In this document: piece by piece, positions 8,887-18,204 of the stretch
Numbering within the stretch: the stretch's first letter is position 1
Layout of the letters: each line of letters opens with the position of its first letter
Assembly (NCBI GenBank): GCA_900541865.1
Contig: UQLO01000002.1
Span: 56,061 to 120,060, forward strand
Direction: 5' to 3'
From: an uncultured Porphyromonadaceae bacterium
GTDB lineage: Bacteria; Bacteroidota; Bacteroidia; Bacteroidales; Muribaculaceae
DNA length: 64,000 nucleotides
Notes under the pieces: model-generated
What the model was told of the DNA's origin: nothing
What the model saw: the letters and a program-made list of their open reading frames with translations, nothing else
Database searches by the model: none
Position numbers and translations under genes: made by a program

Positions 8887-8919
8887 AAAATCAGCGACCG
8901 GAAGGCCGCTGATTTTTTT
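8887..8919 (+). terminator. Intrinsic terminator of serC-serA
   Basis: AAAATCAGCG (8887-8896) pairs with CGCTGATTTT (8907-8916) and runs into seven T residues. Confidence 0.85.
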
Positions 8920-8949
8920 GCGCCATTCCCTCAGGGAAGTGACGGCCAT

Positions 8950-9175
8950 GCCTATGGAGCGGGGATTTGCAATCCCCGACCGAGGGCTGGGCGATGCTAA
9001 CTTTTTGCGACAAAAGAGAGGGCGGCCTTCCGCGGCCTCTTTCGCAGCCTCTTTCGCGGCCTTTCGCGGCCTTTCGCGGCCTTTCGCGGCTTGCGAGCTG
9101 GAAGCTCGCCCTCCTTGGGGGTGCCCCAATTTTAAATTCTAAATTCTAAATTTTAAATTTCAAATTTCCCCTCCG
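8950..9175. repeat. Intergenic modular repeat region, locus 1
   Basis: There is no gene here. In order it holds a palindrome GGGGATTTGCAATCCCC (about 8962-8978) and the phrase GATGCTAACTTTTTGCG. Four perfect tandem copies of CTTTCGCGGC follow (9051-9090) behind two degenerate ones. A GCGAGCT/AGCTCGC hairpin (9093-9109) is followed by CCTCCTTGG, and then an A/T-rich run of TAAATTCT-like units (9131-9168). The same modules, partly in inverted orientation, recur near 47.2 and 59.4-59.9 kb. Confidence 0.75.
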
Positions 9176-9181
9176 GGACCC

Positions 9182-10234
9182 TCACCAAAGGTTGAAGCGG
9201 CATCCGAAGACGGCTTCGCCGGTGACGTCGCCGCCGGCATATGTGGTCTTCTGGTCGTTGATCATGGTGATGTCGAGGCGACCGGTGACGCCGGCAAACC
9301 ACCGTCCGTGGTTCCAGACTATGGATAGTTTGAGGCGGTTGATGAGTGAGAATGTAACTTTCTCGGAGTCGGAATTTATCAGGCCTTTGCTGAGGCCGAT
9401 AATGGGGCTTTCGCTGACGCCGACGAGCCATCCGGGACGGAAAACCCAGTTGAAGCCGTAGCCCACGCGAATGGCGTAATTGTCGGTGCAGGCTCCGAAC
9501 CGGTAGTTTTTCCAGTTCTGCGGGAGAATGGCGATCAGGTCGGGCGGCAGCCCTCGGAAGTCGAAGCTGAGATCCTGGTGGTAGTATGAAAAACCGAGGT
9601 AGAAAGCCCCCTGGGAGCGTTTTTGGATTCGGCTGAAGTTGAAGGAAGCGGCTTCGGAGTAGCGTTTGTGATTGAAGAAATAGACCGCTTCGAGGCCCCA
9701 CATCTTATTGTCGATGCCGTGGAATGGCACATTCATATGGGCAGGGTGCTTGCGGTCGCCGAACCGCCGTATTTTGGTTTCGCCGTTGTTTCGGATATAG
9801 TAGATTTCGGCTGCGAAGAGCATACAGTTGAAGCCGAAGCGCCAACGTTTGCGCGAGGTCGCCCTGCCGCCGAAGAGTTTGCTGACGTTTACGTCGTAGC
9901 CTGCCGACACGGCCAGATAGGTCAGGTAGAGACCCATCGAGGTCGAGGGCTCGGAAGCCATGAAGATATACTTGTTGTTGGGCAGCACGAAGCGGTAGCC
10001 GTCGGCCCATGAGGAAGTGGTTATTTTGCCGTTGAATTTATAACCGGTGCCGACAACGTAGGTGGTGTCGTAGCCGTTGAAGAAATGATCGCCCCAGCGG
10101 TAGGTGTTGACGCAGAAACGAGGGAAGCGCCCCCACTCCGCCACCGAATCAAGGTTGAGCGAAAGCGCGCAGGCACCTTGCCAGCAGACTAACAGCAAAA
10201 CTGCGGCAATAAGCGTTCTCGACATCTTCTTCAT
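9182..10234 (-). CDS. DUF4421-like outer-membrane-associated protein
   Basis: The start at 10234 opens a signal peptide (MKKMSRTLIAAVLLLVCWQG); upstream in-frame codons lie beyond the promoter. The 350-residue protein has the family's opening, with DTTYVVGTGYKFNGKI and DGYRFVLPNNKYIFM near 60-95. A long series of amphipathic strands with aromatic ends (SFDFRG, RFGACTDNYAIRVGYGFNW) and a terminal FNLW suggest an outer-membrane barrel. Function is unknown. It is divergent from the peptide transporter and transcribed alone from a promoter only a few bases before the ATG. Confidence 0.7.
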   Translation of the reverse strand: MKKMSRTLIAAVLLLVCWQGACALSLNLDSVAEWGRFPRFCVNTYRWGDHFFNGYDTTYVVGTGYKFNGKITTSSWADGYRFVLPNNKYIFMASEPSTSMGLYLTYLAVSAGYDVNVSKLFGGRATSRKRWRFGFNCMLFAAEIYYIRNNGETKIRRFGDRKHPAHMNVPFHGIDNKMWGLEAVYFFNHKRYSEAASFNFSRIQKRSQGAFYLGFSYYHQDLSFDFRGLPPDLIAILPQNWKNYRFGACTDNYAIRVGYGFNWVFRPGWLVGVSESPIIGLSKGLINSDSEKVTFSLINRLKLSIVWNHGRWFAGVTGRLDITMINDQKTTYAGGDVTGEAVFGCRFNLW

Positions 10235-10242
10235 AATCGCGG

Positions 10243-10273
10243 CAAAATTAACCAAAATTGGCTGAAGGTGCAA
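10243..10273 (-). promoter_or_regulatory. Promoter of the DUF4421-like gene, almost touching its start codon
   Basis: On the minus strand: TTG (10271-10273), 20 nt, TAATTTTG (10243-10250). Transcription should begin at about 10238, leaving a leader of roughly four bases before the ATG at 10234. Confidence 0.65.
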
Positions 10274-10288
10274 AAAAAGCCTTTCAAA

Positions 10289-10320
10289 TTTGTCTGAACG
10301 GGGATTTTTTTCTAACTTTG
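10289..10320 (+). promoter_or_regulatory. Promoter of the POT transporter gene
   Basis: TTTG (10289-10292), 20 nt, TAACTTTG (10313-10320). It matches the consensus and gives a leader of about 60 bases before the ATG at 10385. Confidence 0.72.
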
Positions 10321-10384
10321 GCCAACATTCCGCGCCTAAGCAGGCCCGCAACCACCCTGAAACCTATACACAACGCGATACGTC

Positions 10385-11965
10385 ATGTTTAAAAACCAAC
10401 CAAAAGGTCTGATACCCGCCGCCCTGAGCAATATGGGCGAGCGTTTCGGGTATTACATCATGAATGCCGTGCTGGTGCTCTTCCTATGCTCCAAATTCGG
10501 CCTCAGCGAAGAAACCTCCACGCTGATTTACTCCGTTTTCTATGCCGGAATCTATGTGCTCAGTCTTGTGGGCGGCTTCATTGCCGACCGCACCCAGAAC
10601 TATAAGCGCACCATCATCCAAGGCCTGTGCATCATGACGCTGGGCTACGTTGTTCTCTCCATTCCCATTCTCGCAACCTCCTCCAACACTTCCTGGCTGC
10701 TCACTCTGACCTGCGGAGCTCTCTTCCTGATTGCCTTCGGCAACGGCCTCTTCAAGGGCAACCTTCAGGCAATCGTCGGCCAGCTCTACGACAACCCGCG
10801 CTACGCTTCCCAGCGCGACTCGGGCTTCCAGATTTTCTATGTGTTCATCAACATCGGCGGCCTCATCGCTCCCTTCGTGGCTCCTATGCTGCGTTCGTGG
10901 TGGCTGGGCGTCAACGACATGGTCTACAACGCCCAGTTCCCGGCAATGTGCCACCAATATCTCTCTCTGACCGATGCCGACACCATGGAGAACATCAACG
11001 AGCTCTACGCCATGGCCACGGCCGTCGGCGCTCAGGCCGGTGCTAATCTGCATGAGTTCTGCCAGCAGTACCTCAACGTGTTCAACACGGGCGTTCACTA
11101 CTCCTTCATTGCTTCGGTTGCCGCCATGCTCATCTCGCTGGTGATATTCGTGTGCACCAAGAAGGGGCTCCCCAATCCTCCCAAGAAGGAAGCAGCCCAG
11201 GCCGTCAAGTACACCGCCCAGGAAAAGGCAGCCATGGCAAAGGAAATCCGCCAGCGCATGTACGCCCTGTTCGCCGTGCTCGGCATAGCCATCTTCTTCT
11301 GGTTCTCCTTCCACCAGAACGGCACTTCGATGAGCCTCTTCGCCCGCGACTTTGTCGACACCTCCGCCATTGCCCCCGAAATATGGCAGGCCGTCAATCC
11401 TTTCTTCGTAATCGTTCTCACCCCGATAGTGATGGCCATTTTCGCCGGTCTGGCACGCCGCGGCCGCGAAATATCCACCCCGCGCAAGATTGCAATCGGT
11501 ATGGGCCTTGCGGGCATTGCATACCTCTTCCTGACGGTGTTCTCCCTCAGCGAAGGCTATCCTTCCGGCACTGAGTTCCGCGCTGAAGAAGCCGCAGGCA
11601 TCGCCGTTGTCAAAGCCGGCTGGTGGGTGCTCATCCTGTACTACTTCTTTATGACCGTAGCCGAGCTGTTCATCTCGCCGCTGGGCCTGTCGTTCGTTTC
11701 GAAAGTTGCTCCCAAACACCTTCAGGGCCTCTGCCAGGGTCTCTGGCTGGGCGCCACGGCAGTGGGCAACCTCATGCTGTGGATCGGCCCGCTGGTCTAC
11801 AACAAATACCCCATCTGGGTGGCTTGGGCTATGTTCCTGGTTGTATGCCTTATTTCGATGGGCATCATGCTCGCGATAGTGCGCTGGCTCGAACGCGTCA
11901 CCTCCGAGCAGCCCGAGCCTGAATCCCCCAAGGCCATTCAGACCGAAGAAGAAAACGTCATCTGA
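10385..11965 (+). CDS. POT-family proton-coupled peptide transporter
   Basis: The 526-residue MFS protein has about 12-14 helices. The first helix carries NMGERFGYY (about 17-25), the POT ExxERFxYY signature with Asn in the place of the first Glu. The conserved GNGLFKGNLQAIVGQLY (about 119-135) and DSGFQIFYVFINIGGL blocks follow, and FSFHQNGTSMSLF precedes helix 7-8. Such carriers import di- and tripeptides with protons across the inner membrane. The altered first Glu of the proton-coupling motif is worth noting but may be normal in this phylum. Monocistronic, with its own promoter. Confidence 0.9.
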   Translation: MFKNQPKGLIPAALSNMGERFGYYIMNAVLVLFLCSKFGLSEETSTLIYSVFYAGIYVLSLVGGFIADRTQNYKRTIIQGLCIMTLGYVVLSIPILATSSNTSWLLTLTCGALFLIAFGNGLFKGNLQAIVGQLYDNPRYASQRDSGFQIFYVFINIGGLIAPFVAPMLRSWWLGVNDMVYNAQFPAMCHQYLSLTDADTMENINELYAMATAVGAQAGANLHEFCQQYLNVFNTGVHYSFIASVAAMLISLVIFVCTKKGLPNPPKKEAAQAVKYTAQEKAAMAKEIRQRMYALFAVLGIAIFFWFSFHQNGTSMSLFARDFVDTSAIAPEIWQAVNPFFVIVLTPIVMAIFAGLARRGREISTPRKIAIGMGLAGIAYLFLTVFSLSEGYPSGTEFRAEEAAGIAVVKAGWWVLILYYFFMTVAELFISPLGLSFVSKVAPKHLQGLCQGLWLGATAVGNLMLWIGPLVYNKYPIWVAWAMFLVVCLISMGIMLAIVRWLERVTSEQPEPESPKAIQTEEENVI

Positions 11966-11967
11966 TT

Positions 11968-12019
11968 AATTGATAATTGATAATTGATAATTGATAATTT
12001 TCAATTTTCAATTTCAAAA
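11968..12019. repeat. A/T-rich heptamer repeats behind the POT gene
   Basis: Four perfect copies of AATTGAT (11968-11995) are followed by TTTTCAA-type heptamers up to about 12017. Confidence 0.8.
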
Positions 12020-12029
12020 AAGATTCCTC

Positions 12030-12062
12030 CGCCCCGGCTGCGCGAAATGTGCCGCCGGGGCG
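12030..12062 (+). terminator. Hairpin after the POT transporter gene
   Basis: CGCCCCGGC (12030-12038) pairs with GCCGGGGCG (12054-12062) around a 15-base loop. There is no clear T-run, so termination is probable rather than certain. Confidence 0.5.
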
Positions 12063-12122
12063 CTGATACAATAGGAGATTAATATTTCCTTTTTTGATTC
12101 GCTCCATATCTCTCTCACACCC

Positions 12123-15065
12123 ATGAGGTTACATTTATTCCTTTCCATAGCGCTTGCTGCCGGCGCCTTTTGCGCCTCCGCTGCCGACCTCAGTCCCGAT
12201 CTCGGGCTTGGCATAATAGGACCGACCCCGGGCGCCGCTCTGAGCCGCGCAGAGGCTTATATGTCGATTCCACTGGCTCAGGCCGATTTGGATGCCCTAA
12301 CGGCCATAGCCTCGTCCACCGACTGCACACAGGCCGATTGGCTCGAAGCATGCGGCCTCTTCGGTATGGCCCGCTTTGCCGACGCTGCCGATGCCTACGC
12401 CCGCTTCATCGCTGTCAATCCGGCTTCCCCCAAGGTGCCGGCTGCTCGTATGCGCATTGCCGAATGTCGCATGGCCGACGGCGACTATTCCGGCGCTCTC
12501 GCCCTGCTTGGCGAAGTAGCCACCGAGGCCCTCTCACCCCTCGAGCAGGCCGAATGTGCCTACGCCGAAGGCATCTGCAACCTCGCCGCCGGACGAGCCG
12601 ACCGTGCCGCCCGCCGCTTCGACGAAGTAGTGGCGGCTGGTGGACCCAAGGCTGCTCCGGCGATGCGTCGTCTGGCTTCAGCCGCCCACTATTATAATAA
12701 TGTTATAAAATACAACGCCGGAGAGTACGCCCCGGCCGGAGCCGGCATGCAGACCGTCGACGCCTCTACGGAGCCGGGCCGTCGCCGGGATGTCTTCATC
12801 GCCGGCGCCGAACTCGCCAAAGGCAATAATGAAGTCGCCGCAGCCACTGCCCGCCGCGCACTGGCAGTCGACGGGCTGAACGACTCGGAGCGCGCCGCCG
12901 CCGAGGCCATCGCCGGCGAAGCGCTTTGGAAAGCCGGTCGCACATCCGAGGCCGTTCCCTACCTGCGCCGCCATGCCGAACTTGCCGAAAGCCCCTCTCC
13001 GTCGGCACTTTATCTGATAGGCGTGGATGCCTATCGCTCCAACGACTACGCCGCTGCCGCCGACTACCTCGGCCGCGCGGCCGAGTCCTCTTCCGAAGTA
13101 GCGCCCATGGCATCGCTTATGCTCGGTCAGGCCCTCTACAATCTTGGACGTCGCGACGACGCCGCAGTGGCTTTCCACAGCGCCGCCGAGGCCGACGGAC
13201 TGGAACCCGATCTGGCCCGACAGGCGTTCTACAACTACGCCGTCACCCGCTTCGGGGGTGCCGGCATGCCTTTCCGGAGCGCTTCGGCAACCTTCGAGGA
13301 CTTTCTTCGCCGCTACCCCTCCGGACCTTACACCGACCGCGTGCGCGAGTACCTCGCCCGCGGCTATCTCGCCGACGAAGACTATACCCGCGCCCTCGAA
13401 CGTCTGGAGGCCATGTCGGCACCGAGCGCCGAAGCCCTCGCCGCCAAGCGCCACGTGCTCTATCTCCTTGGTAACCGCGAAATAAACACCGGCAACCCCG
13501 ACGCCGGCGCTCGCTATCTCGACCGGGCAGCCGCCATCGCCGGCGACCGCACCTTGGGCGCCGAAATTCAGCTTGCCCGCGCACGCGCAATGGAAATGCA
13601 GGGCCGGCACGCCGGGGCCGCTTCCACTCTGCAGAGCTACCTGGCCTCCCGGCAGGGCACCAATATCCCGGTGGCTAACTACTACCTGGGCTATGCCCTT
13701 ATGGGCCTGGAGCGCAACGCCGCCGCCGATGAGGCCTTCAGCGCCGCGCTGTCCTCAGGCCGCTTCCGGGGCAAGGAAAAAGCCGACATTCTCAACCGCC
13801 GCGCCGACATCGCATACTACGGCCGCAACTTCAGCGATGCCGCCTCCCTCTACGGCCAAGCTCTGGAGGCAGACCGCACCAGCGGCGACTACGCCGCCTT
13901 CAACCGCGCCCGCATGCTTGCCTACGGCCGCGACTACAACGCGGCCCTGGGTGCTTTCGCCGACTTCCGCCGCTCATATCCCGCATCGGCTCTTATGCCC
14001 GACGCACTGCTCGAAACGGCCGCCGCACAGGTAGCGGCCGGTAGAAATCAGGATGCCGTCGGCACCTACAATAACCTCATCGCCGACTTTCCGCGCACGG
14101 CGCAGGGTCGACAGGCATACATCCAGAAGGCGATGACTCTCCTTGAAAGCGGCAACCGCGAGGAGGCCATCGCAGCCTACAAGCAGGTTGTGCGCAGTTT
14201 CCCCTCGTCGCGCGAGGCCGAGCAGGCTGCCGGGCTGCTTCGTGCCATCCTTGCCGACCAAAACCGTGGCAGCGAGTATGTTGCCTTTATGAATTCCGTA
14301 GACGGCATGCAAGTCACAGACCGCACCGAGGCCGCCGCCCTCGAATACGGCACGGCTCGCAGCCGGCTTCAGAACGCAGGCGACGTTTCGGCCATGGAGG
14401 CCTTCCTGGCGCAGTATCCCGACTCCGAGGAGGCCGAAGAAGGTATGGCCCTGCTTGCCGAGGCCGACTATGCCGCCGACCGCACCGAGCAGGCCCTGAG
14501 CCGCTGGCAGGCTCTGGAGCCCCGCGCATCGTCGGCAGCAATGGCCATGCGTGCCCGAATGGGCATACTTCGTTCGGCCCGCGACCTGGGCGACACCGAT
14601 CTTGCCGGGCAGACCGCTGCTGCCATTCTGGAGTCGAGTGCAGCTCCCGGCGCCGACCTCACCGAGGCTACTTTCTCTCGCGCCCTCTACCTCAGCGCCG
14701 ACTCGACGACGGCTCCCGAGGCTCTCCGCCTCTGGCAGAGTGTGGCTTCCCGCACCGACGAGCTCTACGGCGCCAAGAGCGCCTTCTACGCCGCCGACGC
14801 CCTCTTCGAAGCCGGCGAGGCCGACCAAGCTCTGGCGGCGGCCCGCGACCTGGCCTCGAGCCGCTCGCCGCATCAGTATTGGATAGCCCGCGCCTTCATC
14901 CTGCAGGCCGACATACTGGCCTCTCAGGGCAAGCAGGCCGATGCCCGCGAGTACCTCCGCGCCCTGATTCAAAACTATCCCGGCACCGAGACCGACATCC
15001 GCGTTATGGCCCAGGAACGCCTTGACGCCCTCCAGAACCCCTCCAACGCCTCTCCCGAACAATGA
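12123..15065 (+). CDS. Large periplasmic tetratricopeptide-repeat protein
   Basis: The 980-residue protein begins with a signal peptide (MRLHLFLSIALAAGAFCASA). The rest is a near-continuous alpha solenoid of TPR-like helix pairs. Typical units include SGALALLGEVATEALSPLEQ, NYYLGYALMGLERNAAADEA and RQAYIQKAMTLLESGNREEA. TPR proteins are scaffolds, and this one probably works in the periplasm. The next gene, an outer-membrane barrel, overlaps its stop by 4 bases, so the two are likely made together and may form one envelope complex. That partnership is inferred from coupling only. Confidence 0.85.
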   Translation: MRLHLFLSIALAAGAFCASAADLSPDLGLGIIGPTPGAALSRAEAYMSIPLAQADLDALTAIASSTDCTQADWLEACGLFGMARFADAADAYARFIAVNPASPKVPAARMRIAECRMADGDYSGALALLGEVATEALSPLEQAECAYAEGICNLAAGRADRAARRFDEVVAAGGPKAAPAMRRLASAAHYYNNVIKYNAGEYAPAGAGMQTVDASTEPGRRRDVFIAGAELAKGNNEVAAATARRALAVDGLNDSERAAAEAIAGEALWKAGRTSEAVPYLRRHAELAESPSPSALYLIGVDAYRSNDYAAAADYLGRAAESSSEVAPMASLMLGQALYNLGRRDDAAVAFHSAAEADGLEPDLARQAFYNYAVTRFGGAGMPFRSASATFEDFLRRYPSGPYTDRVREYLARGYLADEDYTRALERLEAMSAPSAEALAAKRHVLYLLGNREINTGNPDAGARYLDRAAAIAGDRTLGAEIQLARARAMEMQGRHAGAASTLQSYLASRQGTNIPVANYYLGYALMGLERNAAADEAFSAALSSGRFRGKEKADILNRRADIAYYGRNFSDAASLYGQALEADRTSGDYAAFNRARMLAYGRDYNAALGAFADFRRSYPASALMPDALLETAAAQVAAGRNQDAVGTYNNLIADFPRTAQGRQAYIQKAMTLLESGNREEAIAAYKQVVRSFPSSREAEQAAGLLRAILADQNRGSEYVAFMNSVDGMQVTDRTEAAALEYGTARSRLQNAGDVSAMEAFLAQYPDSEEAEEGMALLAEADYAADRTEQALSRWQALEPRASSAAMAMRARMGILRSARDLGDTDLAGQTAAAILESSAAPGADLTEATFSRALYLSADSTTAPEALRLWQSVASRTDELYGAKSAFYAADALFEAGEADQALAAARDLASSRSPHQYWIARAFILQADILASQGKQADAREYLRALIQNYPGTETDIRVMAQERLDALQNPSNASPEQ

Positions 15066-16840
15066 AACCAAAGCATATACTACCTCTGGCGCTGGCGCTT
15101 ACTTTCGGTGCTACCCACGCCCAGACCCTCAGCACCGAAATTACGGTAGACCGCACCGTGGCGCCGAACCAAACGGTCGCCACACCACTCAGCTCTGTGC
15201 AGCCCGCTCTGCTTGCCGCCGCTCCTCTGGGCGGAGACCTCGCCCTGAGCGACTTCGGCGGAGATGCCTACTTTGCCTCGCGGCCCGACCCGGTGTCGCC
15301 CTTTCTCTACAACGCCCTTCCGGGGCGCTCGCCATTTCGCGGATATGCCTCCCTGGGCTATTTCCCGGCCTACCGCCTCGGTGCACAAGTCGGTTACGCC
15401 CTTATCGACAGCAAAAACACCCTACTGCTTGCTTCGGCACGGTTCGGGGGAATGAGCTGGCATAGCGAATGTGGCGACAAAGGTCGCAACACTGTGGCAA
15501 ACAACAATTTCGCCGTCGACGCCCGCTGGTTGCAGCGCCTTGGCGCTCACCGCCTCAAAGCCTCCGCCGAATTCAGCAGCGCCGCCCTCAAAAACCTTAC
15601 CTACACCGGGGCCGTCGGCAACCAGAATTACACCGGCTTCCGCGCCGACATCGCCCTCGACCGCAGCGCCGCTGCTTTTGCCTACGGCGTGAAGGCCGAC
15701 ATAGACCACTTCGGAGCTTCCAAAGACCTCGACGCGGCCTACAACTACAATATCGTCTACACGCCCGCCTCCAACACAGTCTTCCGCGCCGAGGCCTACG
15801 GCCGCCTCGGGTCTGACCGCATCGCAGGCGAGCTCTCGGCAGGAGTGGCCACTGCCAGCCGAAAAGGCGCCGTGGTCGACTACGGCATCTCCGGCCCCGA
15901 CAACCACTATCTGCCCTACACCGAGGCTCGCGACCTCGCCCACGAGCGCAATACCATCGGTACCTTCCGCCTCGCCGCCACCCACAGCAGCGAAAACATC
16001 GTGCTGCGTCTGGGAGTACGCGCCGACATAGCCACCGGACGCAAGGCCGACCGCTTCAACCTGGCGCCGGACTTCGAGGCAACCTGGAAGCCCGGTGCGG
16101 TGACCCGCGTATTCCTCACCGCCGGCGGAGGCAGCTCGCTGAACACACTTCGCGAGCGCTTCGACCGCACACCCTACGCCCCGGCATGGGAAATAGACCG
16201 CATACAGCGCATTCCCTTCCGAGCCACCGCGGGTTTCGCCTACGCCCCCGGCCGAGGCTTCCGCGCCGGCTTCGAGGCCTGCTTCCAGCGCACTATAGGG
16301 GCGCCTATGCTGCTGGTGGCCGCATCCAACTTCCCCGTTTCCGAAAAGCTGCAGTCGGTGGTCTACACGCCGATGAACGTCAAGGGAGCTTGGTTCGAAG
16401 TCAACGCCGGCTACGGCATGCCCGATTTCTACGGCCTCGACATCAGCCTCAGCCTGCGCGCCAACGTCAACAGTAAGCCGGTCTGGTCCAGCGAGACCTC
16501 CGACCCCTGGAGCGAGGACTGGGGCATGCCCGACAATCCCGACCGGGCCTCATGGGTGATAACCCTCGCTGCAAAGGCAAATCCGATTGAACGCCTTAGC
16601 GTGAACCTCGACTGGAATCTCCGCGCCGGACGCAAAATCTACTTCGACGACCACCGCTCCGGCAACAATTTTTTGCTCGGAACCGTCAACAACCTCAGCA
16701 TCAGCGGAATCTATCACCTCACCGAACGCATCGACCTCGGTCTGAGCCTCGAAAATCTGCTCTGCCAGCGCTACGAACTTATGCCCTACGTGCAGGCGGC
16801 TTCCCTAACGGGCCTTATTGGCGCCACGGTGCGTTTCTGA
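15062..16840 (+). CDS. Outer-membrane beta-barrel protein (TonB-dependent-receptor-like, no plug)
   Basis: The 592-residue protein starts with a signal peptide (MKPKHILPLALALTFGATHA). Many alternating amphipathic strands follow, and the C-terminus LTGLIGATVRF ends in an aromatic residue as outer-membrane barrels do. Segments such as RLNRASLGYFPA-like turns and the ending NNLSISGIYHLTERIDLGLS resemble the barrel of TonB-dependent receptors. At this length there is no room for a full plug and I see no TonB box. It is coupled to the upstream TPR gene by an ATGA overlap, suggesting a paired function. Confidence 0.75.
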   Translation: MKPKHILPLALALTFGATHAQTLSTEITVDRTVAPNQTVATPLSSVQPALLAAAPLGGDLALSDFGGDAYFASRPDPVSPFLYNALPGRSPFRGYASLGYFPAYRLGAQVGYALIDSKNTLLLASARFGGMSWHSECGDKGRNTVANNNFAVDARWLQRLGAHRLKASAEFSSAALKNLTYTGAVGNQNYTGFRADIALDRSAAAFAYGVKADIDHFGASKDLDAAYNYNIVYTPASNTVFRAEAYGRLGSDRIAGELSAGVATASRKGAVVDYGISGPDNHYLPYTEARDLAHERNTIGTFRLAATHSSENIVLRLGVRADIATGRKADRFNLAPDFEATWKPGAVTRVFLTAGGGSSLNTLRERFDRTPYAPAWEIDRIQRIPFRATAGFAYAPGRGFRAGFEACFQRTIGAPMLLVAASNFPVSEKLQSVVYTPMNVKGAWFEVNAGYGMPDFYGLDISLSLRANVNSKPVWSSETSDPWSEDWGMPDNPDRASWVITLAAKANPIERLSVNLDWNLRAGRKIYFDDHRSGNNFLLGTVNNLSISGIYHLTERIDLGLSLENLLCQRYELMPYVQAASLTGLIGATVRF

Positions 16841-16872
16841 TTGCGAATTCATTCAATTTGAAAAATAAGTGT

Positions 16873-16880
16873 TACCTTTG
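16873..16880 (+). promoter_or_regulatory. Candidate -7 promoter element upstream of the 16,900 gene
   Basis: TACCTTTG matches TAnnTTTG and lies 19 bases before the ATG at 16900. No well-spaced TTG was found. It lies downstream of an earlier in-frame ATG at 16858, which argues that 16900 is the real start. Confidence 0.45.
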
Positions 16881-16899
16881 CAAAAACAACACGCAAAAC

Positions 16900-17280
16900 A
16901 TGACACCCGACGAACTGAAAAAACTGGCGCACGATCCCGACGGCCTCCTCAGCTACGAGTATCTTGCGAACCATATAGGCGAATGTGAACCTGCCGACAT
17001 CGACTCCATCATCGAAAATATGAACACCGTAGACCTCACCGGGCAGTTTTTGGCTTCGGCGGCACGCTACCTCAATGCCATCGACCCCGAAGGCTACTCG
17101 CCGGCAATTCGGCGCCTGGTAGCCTGCGCAATCGACAAGGACCGCGAACACCGCTACCTGCCCGACCTCATCACGGCGCTCTACGGCACTGACTATGCAG
17201 ACCGGGCCGAAGAACTCTGTCTGGCCGACGACAACTTCCGTCGGCTCTACAAACGCCTGTGTCCCTCCTCGGCAATATGA
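16900..17280 (+). CDS. Protein of unknown function (126 aa)
   Basis: I do not recognise this family. The start at 16900 (MTPDELKKLAHDPDGLLSYE) is preferred to an ATG 42 bases upstream, because a promoter -7 box lies between them. The protein is soluble, acidic and predicted helical, with no signal peptide. Its helices resemble short repeat pairs (YEYLANHIGECEPADIDSII, LPDLITALYGTDYADRAEEL). The stop overlaps the start of the cyclophilin gene by 4 bases, so it leads a coupled run of envelope-related genes. A tetratricopeptide-like or HEAT-like helical bundle is possible. Confidence 0.7.
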   Translation: MTPDELKKLAHDPDGLLSYEYLANHIGECEPADIDSIIENMNTVDLTGQFLASAARYLNAIDPEGYSPAIRRLVACAIDKDREHRYLPDLITALYGTDYADRAEELCLADDNFRRLYKRLCPSSAI

Positions 17281-18185
17281 AAACGAACATTGTGCGCGCC
17301 GCTGCCGTTTTAATTTCCGGCATACTGGCGCTTACGGCCCTTGCAGCCTGCTCCTCCAAAGATGCCGGAGCCACCACTAACGAACAAAACACATCGCATA
17401 TGACCCAGACCACCACTCCGGCTCCTGCCGACACCGCTTCCGCCCGCGTACGCGTGGAAACCAACGTAGGCACCTTCACCGTGCTGCTCTACGGCGACAC
17501 ACCCAAGCACCGCGACAACTTTCTGCGCCTTGCCCGCGAGCACTACTACGACGGCACCCTTTTCCACCGCGTAATAAAGAACTTTATGGTTCAGGCCGGC
17601 GACCCGGAGTCGCGCAACGCCGCTCCCGGCGCACACCTCGGCGCCGGAGGCCCGGAGTATAAAATCGACGCTGAAATCGTATTCCCGAAGCACTTCCATA
17701 AGCGTGGCGCCCTCGCCGCCGCCCGCCAGGGCGACCAGGTGAATCCGCAGAAGCGCAGCAGCGGCAGCCAGTTCTACATCGTCACCGGCGCACGCCTGAG
17801 CGAGCCGGAAGTGGCTCAGTACGAGCAGCATCTGCGCAACTCGGCCATGCAGAGCGCCTTCAACCAAATGGCCACCGAGCACCGCGACGAAATCATCCGC
17901 ATGCAGCGCGCCGGCGACCGCCAAGGCCTGCAGGCTCTGCAGGACACCCTCATCAGCCGCGCCCAGGCCTTCGCCGACGCAAACCCGCGACCCGTCACCG
18001 ACGAAATGCGGGCCGCCTACACCACCGTCGGCGGCGCTCCCCATCTCGACGGCGACTACACGGTCTTCGGCGAAGTAATCGACGGCATGGACACCATCGA
18101 GCGTATAGAGGCTGCCGAAACCGGCGCCGCTGACCGTCCGCGTCAGGACATCAAGATTCTCTCGATGGAGGTATTGGACAACTAA
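17277..18185 (+). CDS. Cyclophilin-type peptidyl-prolyl isomerase, lipoprotein
   Basis: The start at 17277 overlaps the previous stop (ATGA) and opens a lipoprotein signal: basic MKTNIVRAAA, a hydrophobic stretch and a lipobox LTALAAC with C25 as the lipidated residue. The cyclophilin domain follows from about residue 60: VRVETNVGTFTVLLYGDTPK, NFLRLAREHYYDGTLFHRVI and FMVQAGDPESR. SSGSQFYIVTGARLS carries the conserved glutamine/phenylalanine region. A roughly 50-residue helical insertion follows before YTVFGEVIDGMDTIERI. The enzyme speeds proline isomerisation of envelope proteins, probably anchored in the periplasmic face of a membrane. Confidence 0.92.
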   Translation: MKTNIVRAAAVLISGILALTALAACSSKDAGATTNEQNTSHMTQTTTPAPADTASARVRVETNVGTFTVLLYGDTPKHRDNFLRLAREHYYDGTLFHRVIKNFMVQAGDPESRNAAPGAHLGAGGPEYKIDAEIVFPKHFHKRGALAAARQGDQVNPQKRSSGSQFYIVTGARLSEPEVAQYEQHLRNSAMQSAFNQMATEHRDEIIRMQRAGDRQGLQALQDTLISRAQAFADANPRPVTDEMRAAYTTVGGAPHLDGDYTVFGEVIDGMDTIERIEAAETGAADRPRQDIKILSMEVLDN

Positions 18186-18204
18186 AAGTACTGGCCTACC
18201 GGTA

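Noticed and set aside
9051..9090. CRISPR array
   Set aside because: The 10-bp repeats have no spacers; no cas genes in the window.
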